The notes beneath the pieces were generated by a model, which searched no databases, was not told the origin of the DNA, and saw only the letters and a list, made by a program, of their open reading frames with translations. A stretch of DNA of 64,000 bases, taken from contig JBITNC010000002.1 in assembly GCA_050084985.1 (NCBI GenBank), positions 23,498,001 to 23,562,000 of the forward strand. Direction: 5' to 3'. Each line of letters begins with the position of its first letter. Position 1 is the first letter of the stretch. A program made the position numbers and the translations under genes. This document shows positions 23,804 through 34,872 of the stretch, one piece after another. Source of the DNA: Nageia nagi. Lineage: Eukaryota > Pinophyta.

Positions 23804-26800
23804 TGTTAATCACTTCTTGGAATACTTGAGGTCTTCACGGCCCCAACAAACTCTGATTTGTAAAAGCCTTTGTTCGCTCTGCCAAACCCTCTATGTTTCT
23901 AATTCAAGAAACCAAAATGCTTGCTTCAGAACTTAGTGCCTACAGAAGACATGTTTGGCTGAAATCTTATGCTTTTGCTAGCGACTCTAGGGGTCAATCT
24001 GGCGGTATAGCTACATTATGGGACCCATCCCAACTAGCTTGCTCAACAGACATTATTAATAGTTCCTAGATGGTGATCTTTGCAAAATGCCTTATTTCAG
24101 GGCTCACCTTCGCTGTAATTAACATTTACAGTCCCCAAGATCCAACCCAACAAGTTGATTGTTGGAGACAAATTTCCAGTTGGATTTCAGTACACAGGCA
24201 CATTCCAACCATTGTTGGGGGCGACTTCAATGCTATAAGATACCTAGAAGAAAAGGAAGGAGGCATCCAAAAATTAGACAAAAGTGATGAACTCTTCAAT
24301 GATTTCATCGATCAACAACAATTTATTGAGCCTTTTTGCACTTAGTGGAGGTTTACTTGGACCAACAAATGATCAGCAGAGCACAAAGTGCTCAAGAAGC
24401 TAGATAGATTTTTGCTTACCCATCATTGGTCTGAGTAAGGCTATCTTTTGCAAATAGAGGTTGTGAACCAAGGTGGATCAGATCACTGGCCCATCTACTT
24501 AACCTTAGAATAATCTAAGAAGAGAAAGGGATCTCCCTTTCATTTCGAACATATGTGGCTTATGCACCCATAGTTTACAGAGCTTGTGGAAGATTGGTGA
24601 ACAGAAGAGAGGCAAAGTGAGGGGTCCAAAATGTTTTAGTTTGTGGTTAAACTGGGTAGTCTAAAGGCAAATTTGAAGCAGTGGAATAAGGATGACTTTG
24701 GTAATATCACTAAAAAATGTAATCAGCTAGAAAGTGAACTAGAACTTGTAGAATCTCACCTTCAGATAGACAGTGATGACTCATTGCTACAATAGGAGTA
24801 GCTTTTACTCAAGAAATTGAATGAAATTTACCTTCAAGAGGAAATTCATTGGAAATAAAAATCATGCATTCAATGGCTGAAGGAAGGAGACTGAAACACC
24901 AAATACTTTCACCTAACAACCTTGGCACACAGAACCACTAACAGAATCATGAGCTTAAATACTCCCTCTAGCCAAACCATTTCCATCCCAGAGGAACTGG
25001 ATACCCACATCATATCTTTTTTTGAGACATTTCTCACTAAAGATAATTTGTCTCGAGAAGATGCTCAAAACCACTTCTTGGATCTCATCCCTACAGTTGT
25101 GTCTCCTATACAAAATTCCTCCCTGTTGACTCCAATATCACCTGAAGAGGTGGAAAAGGCAATTTTCTCTATGAAAAGTTTTGGTGCTCCAGGCCCTGAC
25201 GGATTCCCCCTTGTCTTTTACCAGCACTTTTGGTCTCTGCTTCAGAATGAAGTTGTTGAGGTAGTCCAAGAGTCCTTCTCTTCAAAGAGAGTTCTAGGCA
25301 GGATGAACCATACTTTCTTAGCTATCATCCCCAAAATTGAAGATGCTAAAACTATTGATGCTTTTAGACGTATTTCCCTTTGTAATTCAATCTACAAAAT
25401 TATCACCAAAGTAGCTGCAAATAGGCTGAAAAAGATCATCCTTGATATAATCTCTGATGAGCAAAAGGCTTTTACTAGAGGACGATAGCTTATGGATGGT
25501 GCCATCCTCATACAAGAGCTCATCCATTCTCTAACGGTCAAAGGTGATAAAGGTCTGCTTATCAAGCTGGATATGATGAAAGCCTTTGACAGGATCAATT
25601 GGGATTTCTTACAAAATGTGATGCTTAAGTTTGGATTTGACACATGGTGGGTACAATGGATATCTAGGCTCATCGACCAACCATCCTTCTCCATCCTCAT
25701 CAATGGGAGTGTACAAGGCTATTTCAAAAGTACACATGGTTTATGCCAAGGTGACCCACTTTCACCGTACCTATTCATAATAGTGGCAGAAGCCCTAGGT
25801 AGAGGCTTGCAATAGCTAAAATCATCAGGCCATATCAAAGGGCTACAACTAAATCATCTTTTTCCCCCACTCACTCACTCCCAGTTTGCAGATGATACAA
25901 TGCTAATAGTTTATTCTTCCATCCAGGAGATGCAAAAGATAAAAGGTCTACTTAATACATATGAATTAGCCTCAGGACAAGCTGTGAACTACAAAAAATC
26001 AAAATTATATGGGATAAACATGCCTTCTTCCCTTCTCCAGCTTATGGTAAGAAAATCTAGCATGAAGATAGACAAACTCCCAAGTTTCTACTTGGGCCTC
26101 CCCCTTTTCCAAGGAGGAAATGTTGGTAACCTCTGGGATTCTCTAATATCCAAATTCCATTCCAAAATGGATAGTTGGAAGGCTAACTAGCTATCAACAG
26201 CAGGTAGACTTATCAAGATTAAAGCAATACTTAGTGCTCTCCCAATCTTCTAGTTAGGAGTTTTTTGGCTACCTACAAAGGTCCTGAACAAATTGGAACA
26301 ACTCATGAGGAATTTTCTATGGTAGGGTCAGCAAGAGACTACCAAACCTCATTTAGTATCATGGCCAATTATTTGCAAGGACCTCATAGTTGGAGGTATT
26401 GGTATTAAGATCCTCAGGCCTATGAACATCACCCTCCTGGGGAAGATCATTTGGTGATGCTACAAAAACCCCTCCTCATTATGGAGCCAAGCGTTGAGAT
26501 CAAAATAATTGGACACCCCTAATCCTTCTTGGATCTTCACTACAACAGATGTTCCATATGGATCCATTGTCTGGAATGGACTTAAGAAAGCCAGACTCCA
26601 CTTGATCTATAATGTAAAATGGGCTGTAGGCAAAGGCGATAAAGTTCACTTCTGGGCTGACCCATGGATTACTGGACACCCACTCTTAGCTATGGAGTCT
26701 CTAAGTCGAATTCACCCTATCCTGAACAACCTATGGGGGGATAAAGTCATTAATTACTATGAATGGGTGGAAAGGGAGGGAGTCCTTCATCCAGTTTGGA

Positions 26801-27490
26801 AAAGCCTAGATGGGATTCTTTCTAAGCACCCAGTTGAAAAATAGTCTCTTCAAGCTTTGCTGCACTCACACTAGCTCAAACCAAATAAGCATTATTCAAT
26901 CATATGGCCTTCTTCTTCCTCAGATTCTTATTCAGTCAAGTTAGCATACAACCATTTTATCAATCCTTCCTCTACATAATGGGTCCCTAAAGTATGGGGC
27001 AAGGTATGGAAAAATAAAGCATGGCCCAAGGCTCAATTTTTCCTTTGGATAGCAGTGCATGACAAGTTTCTCTCAGGGGAGCAACTTCATAAGAGAGGTT
27101 GGCCAGAAATTCTGATGTGTATCCTTTGTGGTAATAAAGTAGAAATGGGTCCTCACCTCTTACTCCATTGTACTTATGCTTCTATTTGGGGTAAGCTTCT
27201 AGATATCTTCTCTCTGCCTTGGGTCCCTCCAGCTAGTATGGGCTCCCTTCTGTTATCTTGGTTCCACCCAAAAGCCAATAAAATTCCTCAGATTATCTGG
27301 CATGCAGCTCCAGCTATGCTAGCCTGGAATCTTTAGGTTGAAAGAAACAATAGGATCTTTCAACACACAGTGTGGACAAAGGAGGTGTTGTGGGAACAAA
27401 TAGGATCATAGTTTGGCAACATCTGGCTTGCTCACTCACCGGCAAACACTAAGTCATGCTTGGAATTGGAACAACTCTGTCCTTGGCATC
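23803..27490 (+). pseudogene. LINE ORF2: endonuclease, reverse transcriptase, zf-RVT
   Basis: ORF2 encodes the nicking endonuclease and reverse transcriptase used in target-primed integration. It starts at ATG 23803 within TAATG. The endonuclease has MLITSWNT, FLIQETKM, VINIYSPQDP, VGGDFNAIR and GGSDHWPIYL, with the catalytic Glu, Asp and SDH present. RT spans about 25130-26200 and reads SFGAPGPDGFPLVFYQHFW, KLDMMKAFDRINWDFL, GLCQGDPLSPYLFI, and FADDTMLIVY near 25890. The zf-RVT region at 27000-27340 includes KAQFFLWIAVHDKFLSG and CILCGN. About 25 premature stops lie in the frame, with no frameshift up to about 27410. The C-terminal end is uncertain, because a second frame is open at 27413-27622. 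Confidence 0.93.
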
Positions 27491-27743
27491 CCCTTACCCG
27501 AGCATGGAATTGCAAAGTATAGGACAACCAAGAGTCTACTCTTCATAACAAGGATTCATAGTTCACCAACTGTAGATTGGTTATTTTGGATTTATGTCAT
27601 TTGTAAGACTGGTTCCATTTAGGCTTTAGTGTACTCAGTATTGTCCATAGGTTTCACCATTTAGTCTCGCAAGTACTCGGCTGCTTAGACATTTGGTTTT
27701 TGTAATTTCTTCCTCGTTTCAATAGCAATTTTATTAACTTATC

Positions 27744-27755
27744 AAAAAAAAAAAA
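27744..27755 (+). other. LINE poly(A) tail
   Basis: A run of 12 A immediately precedes the right target-site duplication. One or two As are ambiguous with the duplication. Confidence 0.93.
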
Positions 27756-27770
27756 CATGAATCATGCTAG
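27756..27770. repeat. LINE target-site duplication, right copy
   Basis: CATGAATCATGCTAG, identical to 22276-22290. Confidence 0.96.
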
Positions 27771-28334
27771 AATTCTTCACAACCCCTTCCTTGCTATCTT
27801 TTCAAATCTAACAATATCACTCATTTGTGGGTATGTCATACATACTCACATCAATTGACTATAGTCATAAGCTAATTCTAGTTTGTACTCTATAGCTCAG
27901 TTCAACTTTATCCTCCCTACTTAGCCTTGTTACATCAGCCACATCATCTTAGTCACTTTTCTTAACAATCTGATCTATATTACTACACAATTGTAACAAC
28001 ACCTAACAATTTAAACTCTCAATTCACTTCTTATATAGTTACAGATACGTGTAACCATCAACTACACTTACTTATAATTTTAACTATTTTTTAGTTGTAC
28101 ATCAACTTTTATAGAATCTATATCCATTCCTTTAACCATACTTGAATGTTGAAACCTATTAAGAATAACTATCACATGTATGCTAGTAACTATTATCCAT
28201 ATGCTGGTATTTGATAATAGAATTTGAATGCCATACATAATTTTCGCACCTTGCTCATCAAATCTAAATTTTGATAATATTCCTTACATGTTAACAATTT
28301 ATATAGTATTTAATTTATTGTTTGGTTCTTTAAC

Positions 28335-29290
28335 AAGCTTGTCAGCATCAAATTCATTGTCTAAGATTCAATTTGGTGATAGAGCACCCTTGTTGGTACT
28401 TTAACTTGGTAGCTATCAAGTATTCTTATCTAAGGTATCAGATCCTTTATATTTTAGGCACCATCCATTTTCTAGCATCATCCATTGATTGCTCCTTTGG
28501 ATTATCTTTCTTATTGATCTTCTAACTTGATCACCTTGATACCATCTTACCTTAGATATTGAATTCAATCCAGTTTCGTATTACTGATGTCATCTACTAG
28601 CATTTTACCTTATCTCTTTACTTTATTTCATTTTTCAATACTCAAGTGATTCAAGTTTGCACCTTTCTTGTCCACTCTATCGATCTTAGTTCATTTTAGG
28701 TCTTCATTAAACTACTTATGTCATATAAAAGTGTCATATTCATTATCCTTCATTTGTCAATCCTCAACTTATTTATTAGAGAGTCCATTCCTTCATGTCA
28801 TTAGATTCAATGTACTTTAAGCAATCTTTAGTATGTTGATGTCATCAACCTAAGGCCCTTGTTCTTTCTTCATTACCAATACTCAACCTTAGCCACTTAT
28901 GATCCTTTTCATCTTAACTATTGGAATGTGTTCATTTAGGAGAGCCATCAAACTGTTGACATCATATACTGCACCTACATCATGTTTCTTCATTACCTGA
29001 TCTTTAACTTTTTCATGTTGCATTTTTCTCTCCTATACCATCAAAATTAGTTCTTTTTGAGGTCATTTCCATTTTCTTACATCATTCACTACTAGTCTAT
29101 CTCATTGTCTGCATTCCTTAGAACTTAACTTTGATACCATTGAGTTTCCTTTCCTAAGATGTTGGACTTAATTTATTTTAATGCACCACTTTTCTACTAA
29201 CATCATATACTTAGAATACACTATTTTATAGCATATGTCTAACCAACATACTAGTAACTAATCTTATCAACCAATAATTGACCAATTATG
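28335..29290. repeat. Diverged 120-bp tandem array, about 7-8 units
   Basis: A '(g/t)(a/t)-(t/c)(g/a)-catcat' core recurs near 28344, 28474, 28586, 28718, 28838, 28958, 29078 and 29199. The last four intervals are 120 or 121 bp, and earlier ones run 112-132. Upstream of the core each unit carries a 'ttcattttagg' like segment. Downstream it carries 'ttcattacc-gatct-aactt' and 'gataccat-t-ttcctaa' segments. The array lies inside the inferred LTR of the minus-strand copia element. Confidence 0.8.
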
Positions 29291-29572
29291 CTTGATAATA
29301 CTAATACACACTTGAGAGCATAGATAAAAATGTAGCAGTACCCAGTAGTACTAGTAAACATCCAATAATACCAAGTTTAGACTTGGCATGTGTTCAATCG
29401 ATACCTGAGCATGTGTTTAATAACCCTTCTGATATGTGCTTAATAACTCTTCAAACTTACATATCTTAGTCTCCATTCAATAAATATCTTACTATGTTGA
29501 CAACAATGATAATATCTTTATAGTATCACCCATATTTGTGAAATAATGGTATTTTCATAGCAATCTCCCCAT

Positions 29573-29780
29573 TTCAAATTGTTGGCGACACACATGACTA
29601 ATAACTACCATTGCTATTTCCTCTCCCCCTCTAACAACAATAAAAAGGGGCTGCAAAATCCCCCTGAGTTTGTACATAATATTCTTAAGTATACATTAGT
29701 AAAATAATGAATAACAATAAATAAGAAAATCCCCTTGAGAATAAGACCCCAATTTAATGACCTGGTGTTTGGAAAGTGTT
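29573..29780 (-). other. Copia polypurine tract and 3' untranslated region
   Basis: On the minus strand the region contains several purine runs (AGGGGGAGAGG; GGGGAGAT next to the LTR at 29572). It lies between the RNase H end and the LTR edge. Confidence 0.5.
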
Positions 29781-32700
29781 ACCACTCCCAATTTCTATCT
29801 CAAATATTCAAAAGTTTATTTTGGTAGTGGTTTTGTGAAAATATAAACAACTTGTTTTGAAGTAGGCAAAAACCCATTTAACTTCTCCTTCAACAATTGT
29901 TTTCTATCAAAAAGTGATATCTTATTGGAATGTGCTTAGTTTATTATCATAAAGTATAGGAATAGGATCAATACAAATTATTTCAATATTTTTCAAGATT
30001 TATTTCATCTATAATACCTATTTTTGCTATGCCATGAAACTAGATTGTCCTCAAGTTAAAACATACATCCACTAGTGCTCTTTATGTCATCTATACATGC
30101 TACCCAATTTACATCTAAATAAGAAAATAAAGTGAAATCCATACCTTTAGGGTTCCACAAGCCAAACTCTATGGTCCCCTTCAAATATCTAAAGATTCTC
30201 TTCATAGCTTGTGCATGTATCTCCTTTAGATTAGATTGAAATCTAGCAAGCATACTAATAGCTTGTAATATTTTTGGTCTAGTAATAGTCAAATACAATA
30301 AGCTACCAATCAGGGAACTATACATGGTATGATAAACACTTTGTGAATTATCCATTTATCTTACTTTGCAACTACTTTTCATGGGATACCAATAGGTTTA
30401 CTATGCTTCATGTTGAATTTATTTAATATCTCCTTAAAATACTTGATTTGTGAGATAAATATACTTTTTTCTTATTGATTGAATTGTAAACAAGGAAAAT
30501 ATACAAGGTCACTGATCATGGACATTTCAAACTCCTTCATTTTGTTTGCAAAATCATTACAAAGGTCATCCTCTACCAAAAATAATATCATCAACATAAA
30601 CAATAACTATTATCAAATGTCCATATTAATTTTTCACATACAAGTTACTACCAACTATACCCTGTTTAAATTCTTATTTTGAAACATACTTATTCAATAT
30701 ACCATATCAAGAACTTGGATCTTATTTCAATCCATACAATACCTTTTTGAGTTTACATTCCATGCTAGGATCATATCCCCACTAAAATCCATCTGGTTGT
30801 TTAATGTAAATTACCTGTTCTTCTAGAATGCCATTCAAAAATGCAACCTTAAAATCCATGTGAAAAACTTTAAAATTTTTGTATATAGCTAAAGTAAGAA
30901 ACATTTTAATGATTTAAAGTATAGCTATTGGTGCAAAAGTATAATCAAAATCAATACCTTTTACTTGAGCATAGCCTTTACATATTACTCTTTCTTTGTT
31001 ATGACAATATCACCTTTTTCATTAAACTTATTTATCAAAACCCATTTTGTACCTATTACATTCTTATTGGTTAGTCTTGGAAGAAGCTCCCATATTTTAT
31101 TTTTTCAACATAATTGAGCTCCCCTTCCATAGATTTTATCCAATTCTTATCCTTACAAGCTTTCAACACACTTCTTTGTTCAATGTTAGATAATAATGAA
31201 TAATTAATATGTTCTTGAGATTGAACAATCCTTATTCTAGTTTGAATACCAAATTGAGGATCATTGATTATTTACTCTTTTCGATGATTTAATTGAACAT
31301 AACTTTTGGGAGATTTTGGATTGGATGGTTGCACTTATTTTTCCTTTTCTTTCACTTCCTTTTCACCTTCAACAAATTCATCATAAGTAGGATATTGTTC
31401 TTGAATTTTTGTAACTGATTCAATTCCCTCATCAACTCTTACATCAACACTATCTATAACCCTTTTAATCCTCTTGTTGTAACATTTATATGCCTTTATC
31501 TTGGAAGAATAAATAAGGAATATGCCTTCATTTTATCTATCATCAAACTTACCAATATTTTTGTTAGTATTCTTAATATAACACTTGCTACCAAAATTCT
31601 TAAAGTGTCTAATATTGGCTTTTCTACCAAACCATAACTCATATGGTATCTTATCTTAATGTGGCTTAACCAAATATTTGTTATAAATATAAAAACAAAT
31701 ATGTATAGCCTCTTTTAAAAATGATCAGCCATTTTACTTTTTGCTAGCATGGTTCTTGCCATTTCTTGAATTGATCTATTCTTCCTTTCCATAACACCAT
31801 TTTTTTGAGGTGTTTTTGCTACTAAAAATTAACTTTTAATGCTATAGTTTTTATAAAAATTAGTAAAATCTTCTAAAATAAACTCACCTCCTCTATTTTA
31901 CCTTAAGCATTTGATATTTCTTCCAATCTAATTTTCAATAATACTTTTTAAATATTTGAACATGTTAAGAGCCTTTGATTTATGCTAATAAATTGTATCT
32001 ATGTCATTCTAGTAAAATCATCAATACATAACATAAAATATCTATGACCATGTATCGTGTGAGCTCTAGTTGTTCCACATAAATCAGTATGCACAAGTTC
32101 AAGTGATTTACTAGAATAGTACTCCTTAACTTTGAAAGAAGATCTAGTTTGTTTACCTTTTTGGCATGAAGGGCATATGTGATTTGATGGTTTTGGGATG
32201 CATGGTATGTCTCTTACTACCTTAATTGAGCTAATATTTTCAATATTATCAAAGTTTATATGACCCAATCTCTTGAACCACAACTAGTTTATATCCTCCT
32301 AATTTAACATACAAGAACTTTCAATAGTTTCATTTAAAGTGTATAACTTCAAAATTTTTCTTGTTCCATATGCCACTAGTTTTCCATTGACTTCTCTTCT
32401 TATCTCTCATTCATATTTTTTGAAAATAAAATCATTTACTTTATCACAAATTTGACTTAAATTATTAAGCTATGATTTAAGCCAACCACAAATAACACTT
32501 TTTCAAATTTAGTCTTTCCATTACCAAGCTTAATAATGCCTTTGTCTACTATTTCAGCTCCATCATTATTACCAAACTTTTACCTTTATACTTTTCTTAA
32601 TTTTCAAATCTATGTTTATCACCATTCATATGTTTATATCAGCCACTATTAAGGATCCATGGCTTAGGTTTTCTTTGAGTTTAGAAGGTAGTTTGCATAA

Positions 32701-33030
32701 CTAAAAACTTGATGAAATTGTCACTATTTTCTTTCTATACCTGCTTGAGCTTGGCCTTAACTCTTTTTAGGGAAGGACCTTCTTCACTTGATTGGTTCTT
32801 TTCTTCTATTTAAGTCTTGTTTTTACAAAATGTAGCAATGTTGCTAAAGTTATGAAATTTATAGCATTCTACATCATATTCAATCAATGGAGAAAATACA
32901 TTTTTTTGCATAAGATTTAATGGTTGATTTCTAAGCTTGCAACTCAATGACAAAAATTATTGCATTTATAACAATAATCATAAAATTCTTATCCATTATC
33001 AAAATAGGAAGGGATATATCTATTTGAATT
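29780..33030 (-). pseudogene. Ty1/copia gag-pol remnant, minus strand
   Basis: Read from 33010 downward. Two zinc knuckles come first (CYKCNNF, about 32970, and ECYKFHNFSNIATFCKNK, about 32850). A protease-like segment near 32660 (PWILNSG, MNGDKHRFEN) follows. GAG-pre-integrase and integrase start at 32283-31999 (WFKRLGHINFDNIENISSIK, CPSCQKGKQTRSSF, HGHRYFMLCIDDFTRM). A long decayed integrase/RT span at 31990-30370 comes next. The RT end and RNase H at 30355-30056 read MYSSLIGSLLYLTITRPKI, MKRIFRYLKGTIEFGLW and IKSTSGCMF. The double knuckle and motif order are typical of plant copia elements. Gag upstream of the knuckles is missing and the frame is broken many times. Confidence 0.92.
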
Positions 33031-34560
33031 ATAATAGGTATGGATTGTAGGTATATCAATCATTGTTGCAAATATTCTCCCTATATGAGTAACGATCACA
33101 GCTCTAAAATAAGATATGATCATTCATGTAGAAAAATAATTTATTTGTAAGCAATGCATGATATAGGATAAGAAATAAAGGAGCCCACAATATCCTTTAT
33201 TATGGCCATATCCTCACCAATTCAAACCAAGATTATTTCCTCTTTATGGGAAATATCCATACTAACTTGAAAGAAACCTTCATACAAATGTTTACTGTAT
33301 ACCTAACTAGTTATTAAGGTTAATATTTACCATCATACCTTTGACAACTACATTTTATTTTTTAATCAAGTTGTATTCATTTCATTTGCAATATTAGTAT
33401 CATTTTATCTCTTAATCAAGTACTTGTTGCCATTAACTTTTATTAATATCAAAAGGATTATCAGCATGTATGTACTTTCTCATTAACTTTTCTCTTCAGA
33501 ATATTTTTCAAATTTTTAGATATTTTGACACAATTTGTACCTAGCATCATTGTCACCCATAGGAAGAAGTTGTTGTTATGCACATATTAGCTTTATGATA
33601 TCCATCCCCAAAGGGATGGTCCAACATTAGGTGCCTCAACATTATTTCTAGTTAATGAAATGAAGAAAAAAAAACCTAGATAATCAATTCACATTTCCTC
33701 ATCAATACTTGCTAAAATATCTCACATGTTGTTACAAACTCAAGTTCATTATGCTTTGTAGGAGACAAAATGGTTGAATATGATAACAACCAAAGCACTA
33801 TGTCCAAATATCTTTTGCAAACTGATGCTCTTTACTAGGATATAGCAGGATAGAGATGAGCTAAATCTCTATAGGGTATGGGGTGACGTTATGCATAAGG
33901 ATCTCTTGAACCTTTGTTTGAGGAGGACACATATTTCACCTAGTATAAATGAGTAAATTTATTTGTATATTCTTATTGGTTTATGAGCATGGGGAAGTAT
34001 GAAAGACGAAGGTAATGGATTTATTGTGATAGACTACTTGAACCTTTGATGCTTTGAAACTATTCACTTCTTGACACCATTTTTATTATTCAAGTCATTA
34101 ATACATTTTTTAACATTATTTTATTACATTATATTACAAAAAATGAAATTATTAATGATATAAAATATATTTAATATCATATATATTTTTTAATATTGCA
34201 GTATATCTTTAGAACATAAAAAAGAAAATTTTGAAAAATATCAAAATTTTTATATGTATGATATTTTATAAAAATATTTTTATGGTTATATGTGATGGAT
34301 ATTGAAAAATGTATATTATTTTTAAATATGCTTACAAATGAAGTGGTATTAAATTTTAATATATTTTATTCGTCATGAAAAATATGATTGCAAAATAGCT
34401 TTATAACCCCATGAGTATCATAATTCAAGATCACATGTTATTATTATGAAATGCCTATTATTATCCAACTAAAATATGGGCATATCAATTTGCAAATAGT
34501 GTTTTCCATGACATGGTATTTTCTTTCTATGGGGAAAATAGAAACATTTATTTTTTTTTT
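33031..34560. other. No gene recognised; possible truncated copia LTR/leader near 33050-33230
   Basis: The sequence next to the truncated gag contains 'ggccatatcctcaccaattc', a kind of string often seen in antisense copia LTRs. It does not match the 21860-29572 LTR. From about 33.3 to 34.56 kb it is AT-rich with no recognised feature. Confidence 0.25.
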
Positions 34561-34564
34561 GTAA

Positions 34565-34654
34565 CTACTTCAATAGACTAGATTGGATCCAAAAAGAGAA
34601 ATAATGCTTTGCTTCTTATACTACTTCAATAAACTAAATTGGATCCAAAAAGAG
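34565..34654 (+). repeat. Tandem duplication, 56-bp period
   Basis: 'ctacttcaata-acta-attggatccaaaaagag' occurs at 34565 and 34621 with two substitutions over 34 bp. Confidence 0.9.
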
Positions 34655-34722
34655 CTACACAATTATATGTGGATCTCTTATTATCCATGTGCCTACTGTA
34701 ATATTTATCATTATAAGTAAAT

Positions 34723-34872
34723 AAGAAGAATTGATTATTTTATTTGTATTCTAGTCCATATTGAAATCTCTTATGATCAATGAACTTATTATGACCTTCA
34801 TCTATGTATTTAACTGAGAAGAATTGATCATTCTATTTCTAATATAATCCATATTGAAATCTACTATGGAAA
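34723..34872 (+). repeat. Tandem duplication, 93-bp period
   Basis: 'gaagaattgat-att-tattt' followed by 'tccatattgaaatct-tatg' occurs from 34725 and again from 34818. Confidence 0.85.

Larger units (their letters stand above)
22291..27755 (+). mobile_element. Full-length or near full-length L1-type plant LINE
   Basis: Bounded by a perfect 15-bp target-site duplication. It ends in a 12-A run after 'ttttattaacttatc', typical of plant L1 tails. It has a 55-bp leader, ORF1 (DUF4283 and CCHC zinc knuckle) and ORF2 (endonuclease, RT, zf-RVT). Both ORFs can be read in one frame each across about 5 kb without a frameshift. They carry some 34 in-frame stops, all explicable as single C-to-T or G-to-A changes. 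It is inserted in a copia LTR. Confidence 0.96.
21860..29572 (-). mobile_element. 3' LTR (about 2.2 kb) of a minus-strand copia element, interrupted by a LINE
   Basis: The left edge reads TGTTAGTCCCATAATG. The right edge reads CATAGCA, followed by 'atctccccattt', the reverse complement of a polypurine tract next to the copia pol at 29780-33030. Without the LINE (22291-27755 plus one copy of its target duplication) the block is about 2.23 kb and has TG...CA ends. The matching 5' LTR was not found to the right, so this assignment rests on the edge motifs and position. Confidence 0.55.

Noticed and set aside
24126-24308. Minus-strand open frame inside the LINE
   Set aside because: It is a shadow of the ORF2 endonuclease, as is the frame at 25392-25703 for RT.
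28335-29290. Idea that 'atggtatcaa' in the 120-bp units is a real primer-binding site
   Set aside because: It occurs in several tandem units rather than next to an LTR end, so it is probably coincidence or decay.
30479-30682. Plus-strand open frame near the copia RT
   Set aside because: It is antisense to minus-strand copia pol, with no family motif.
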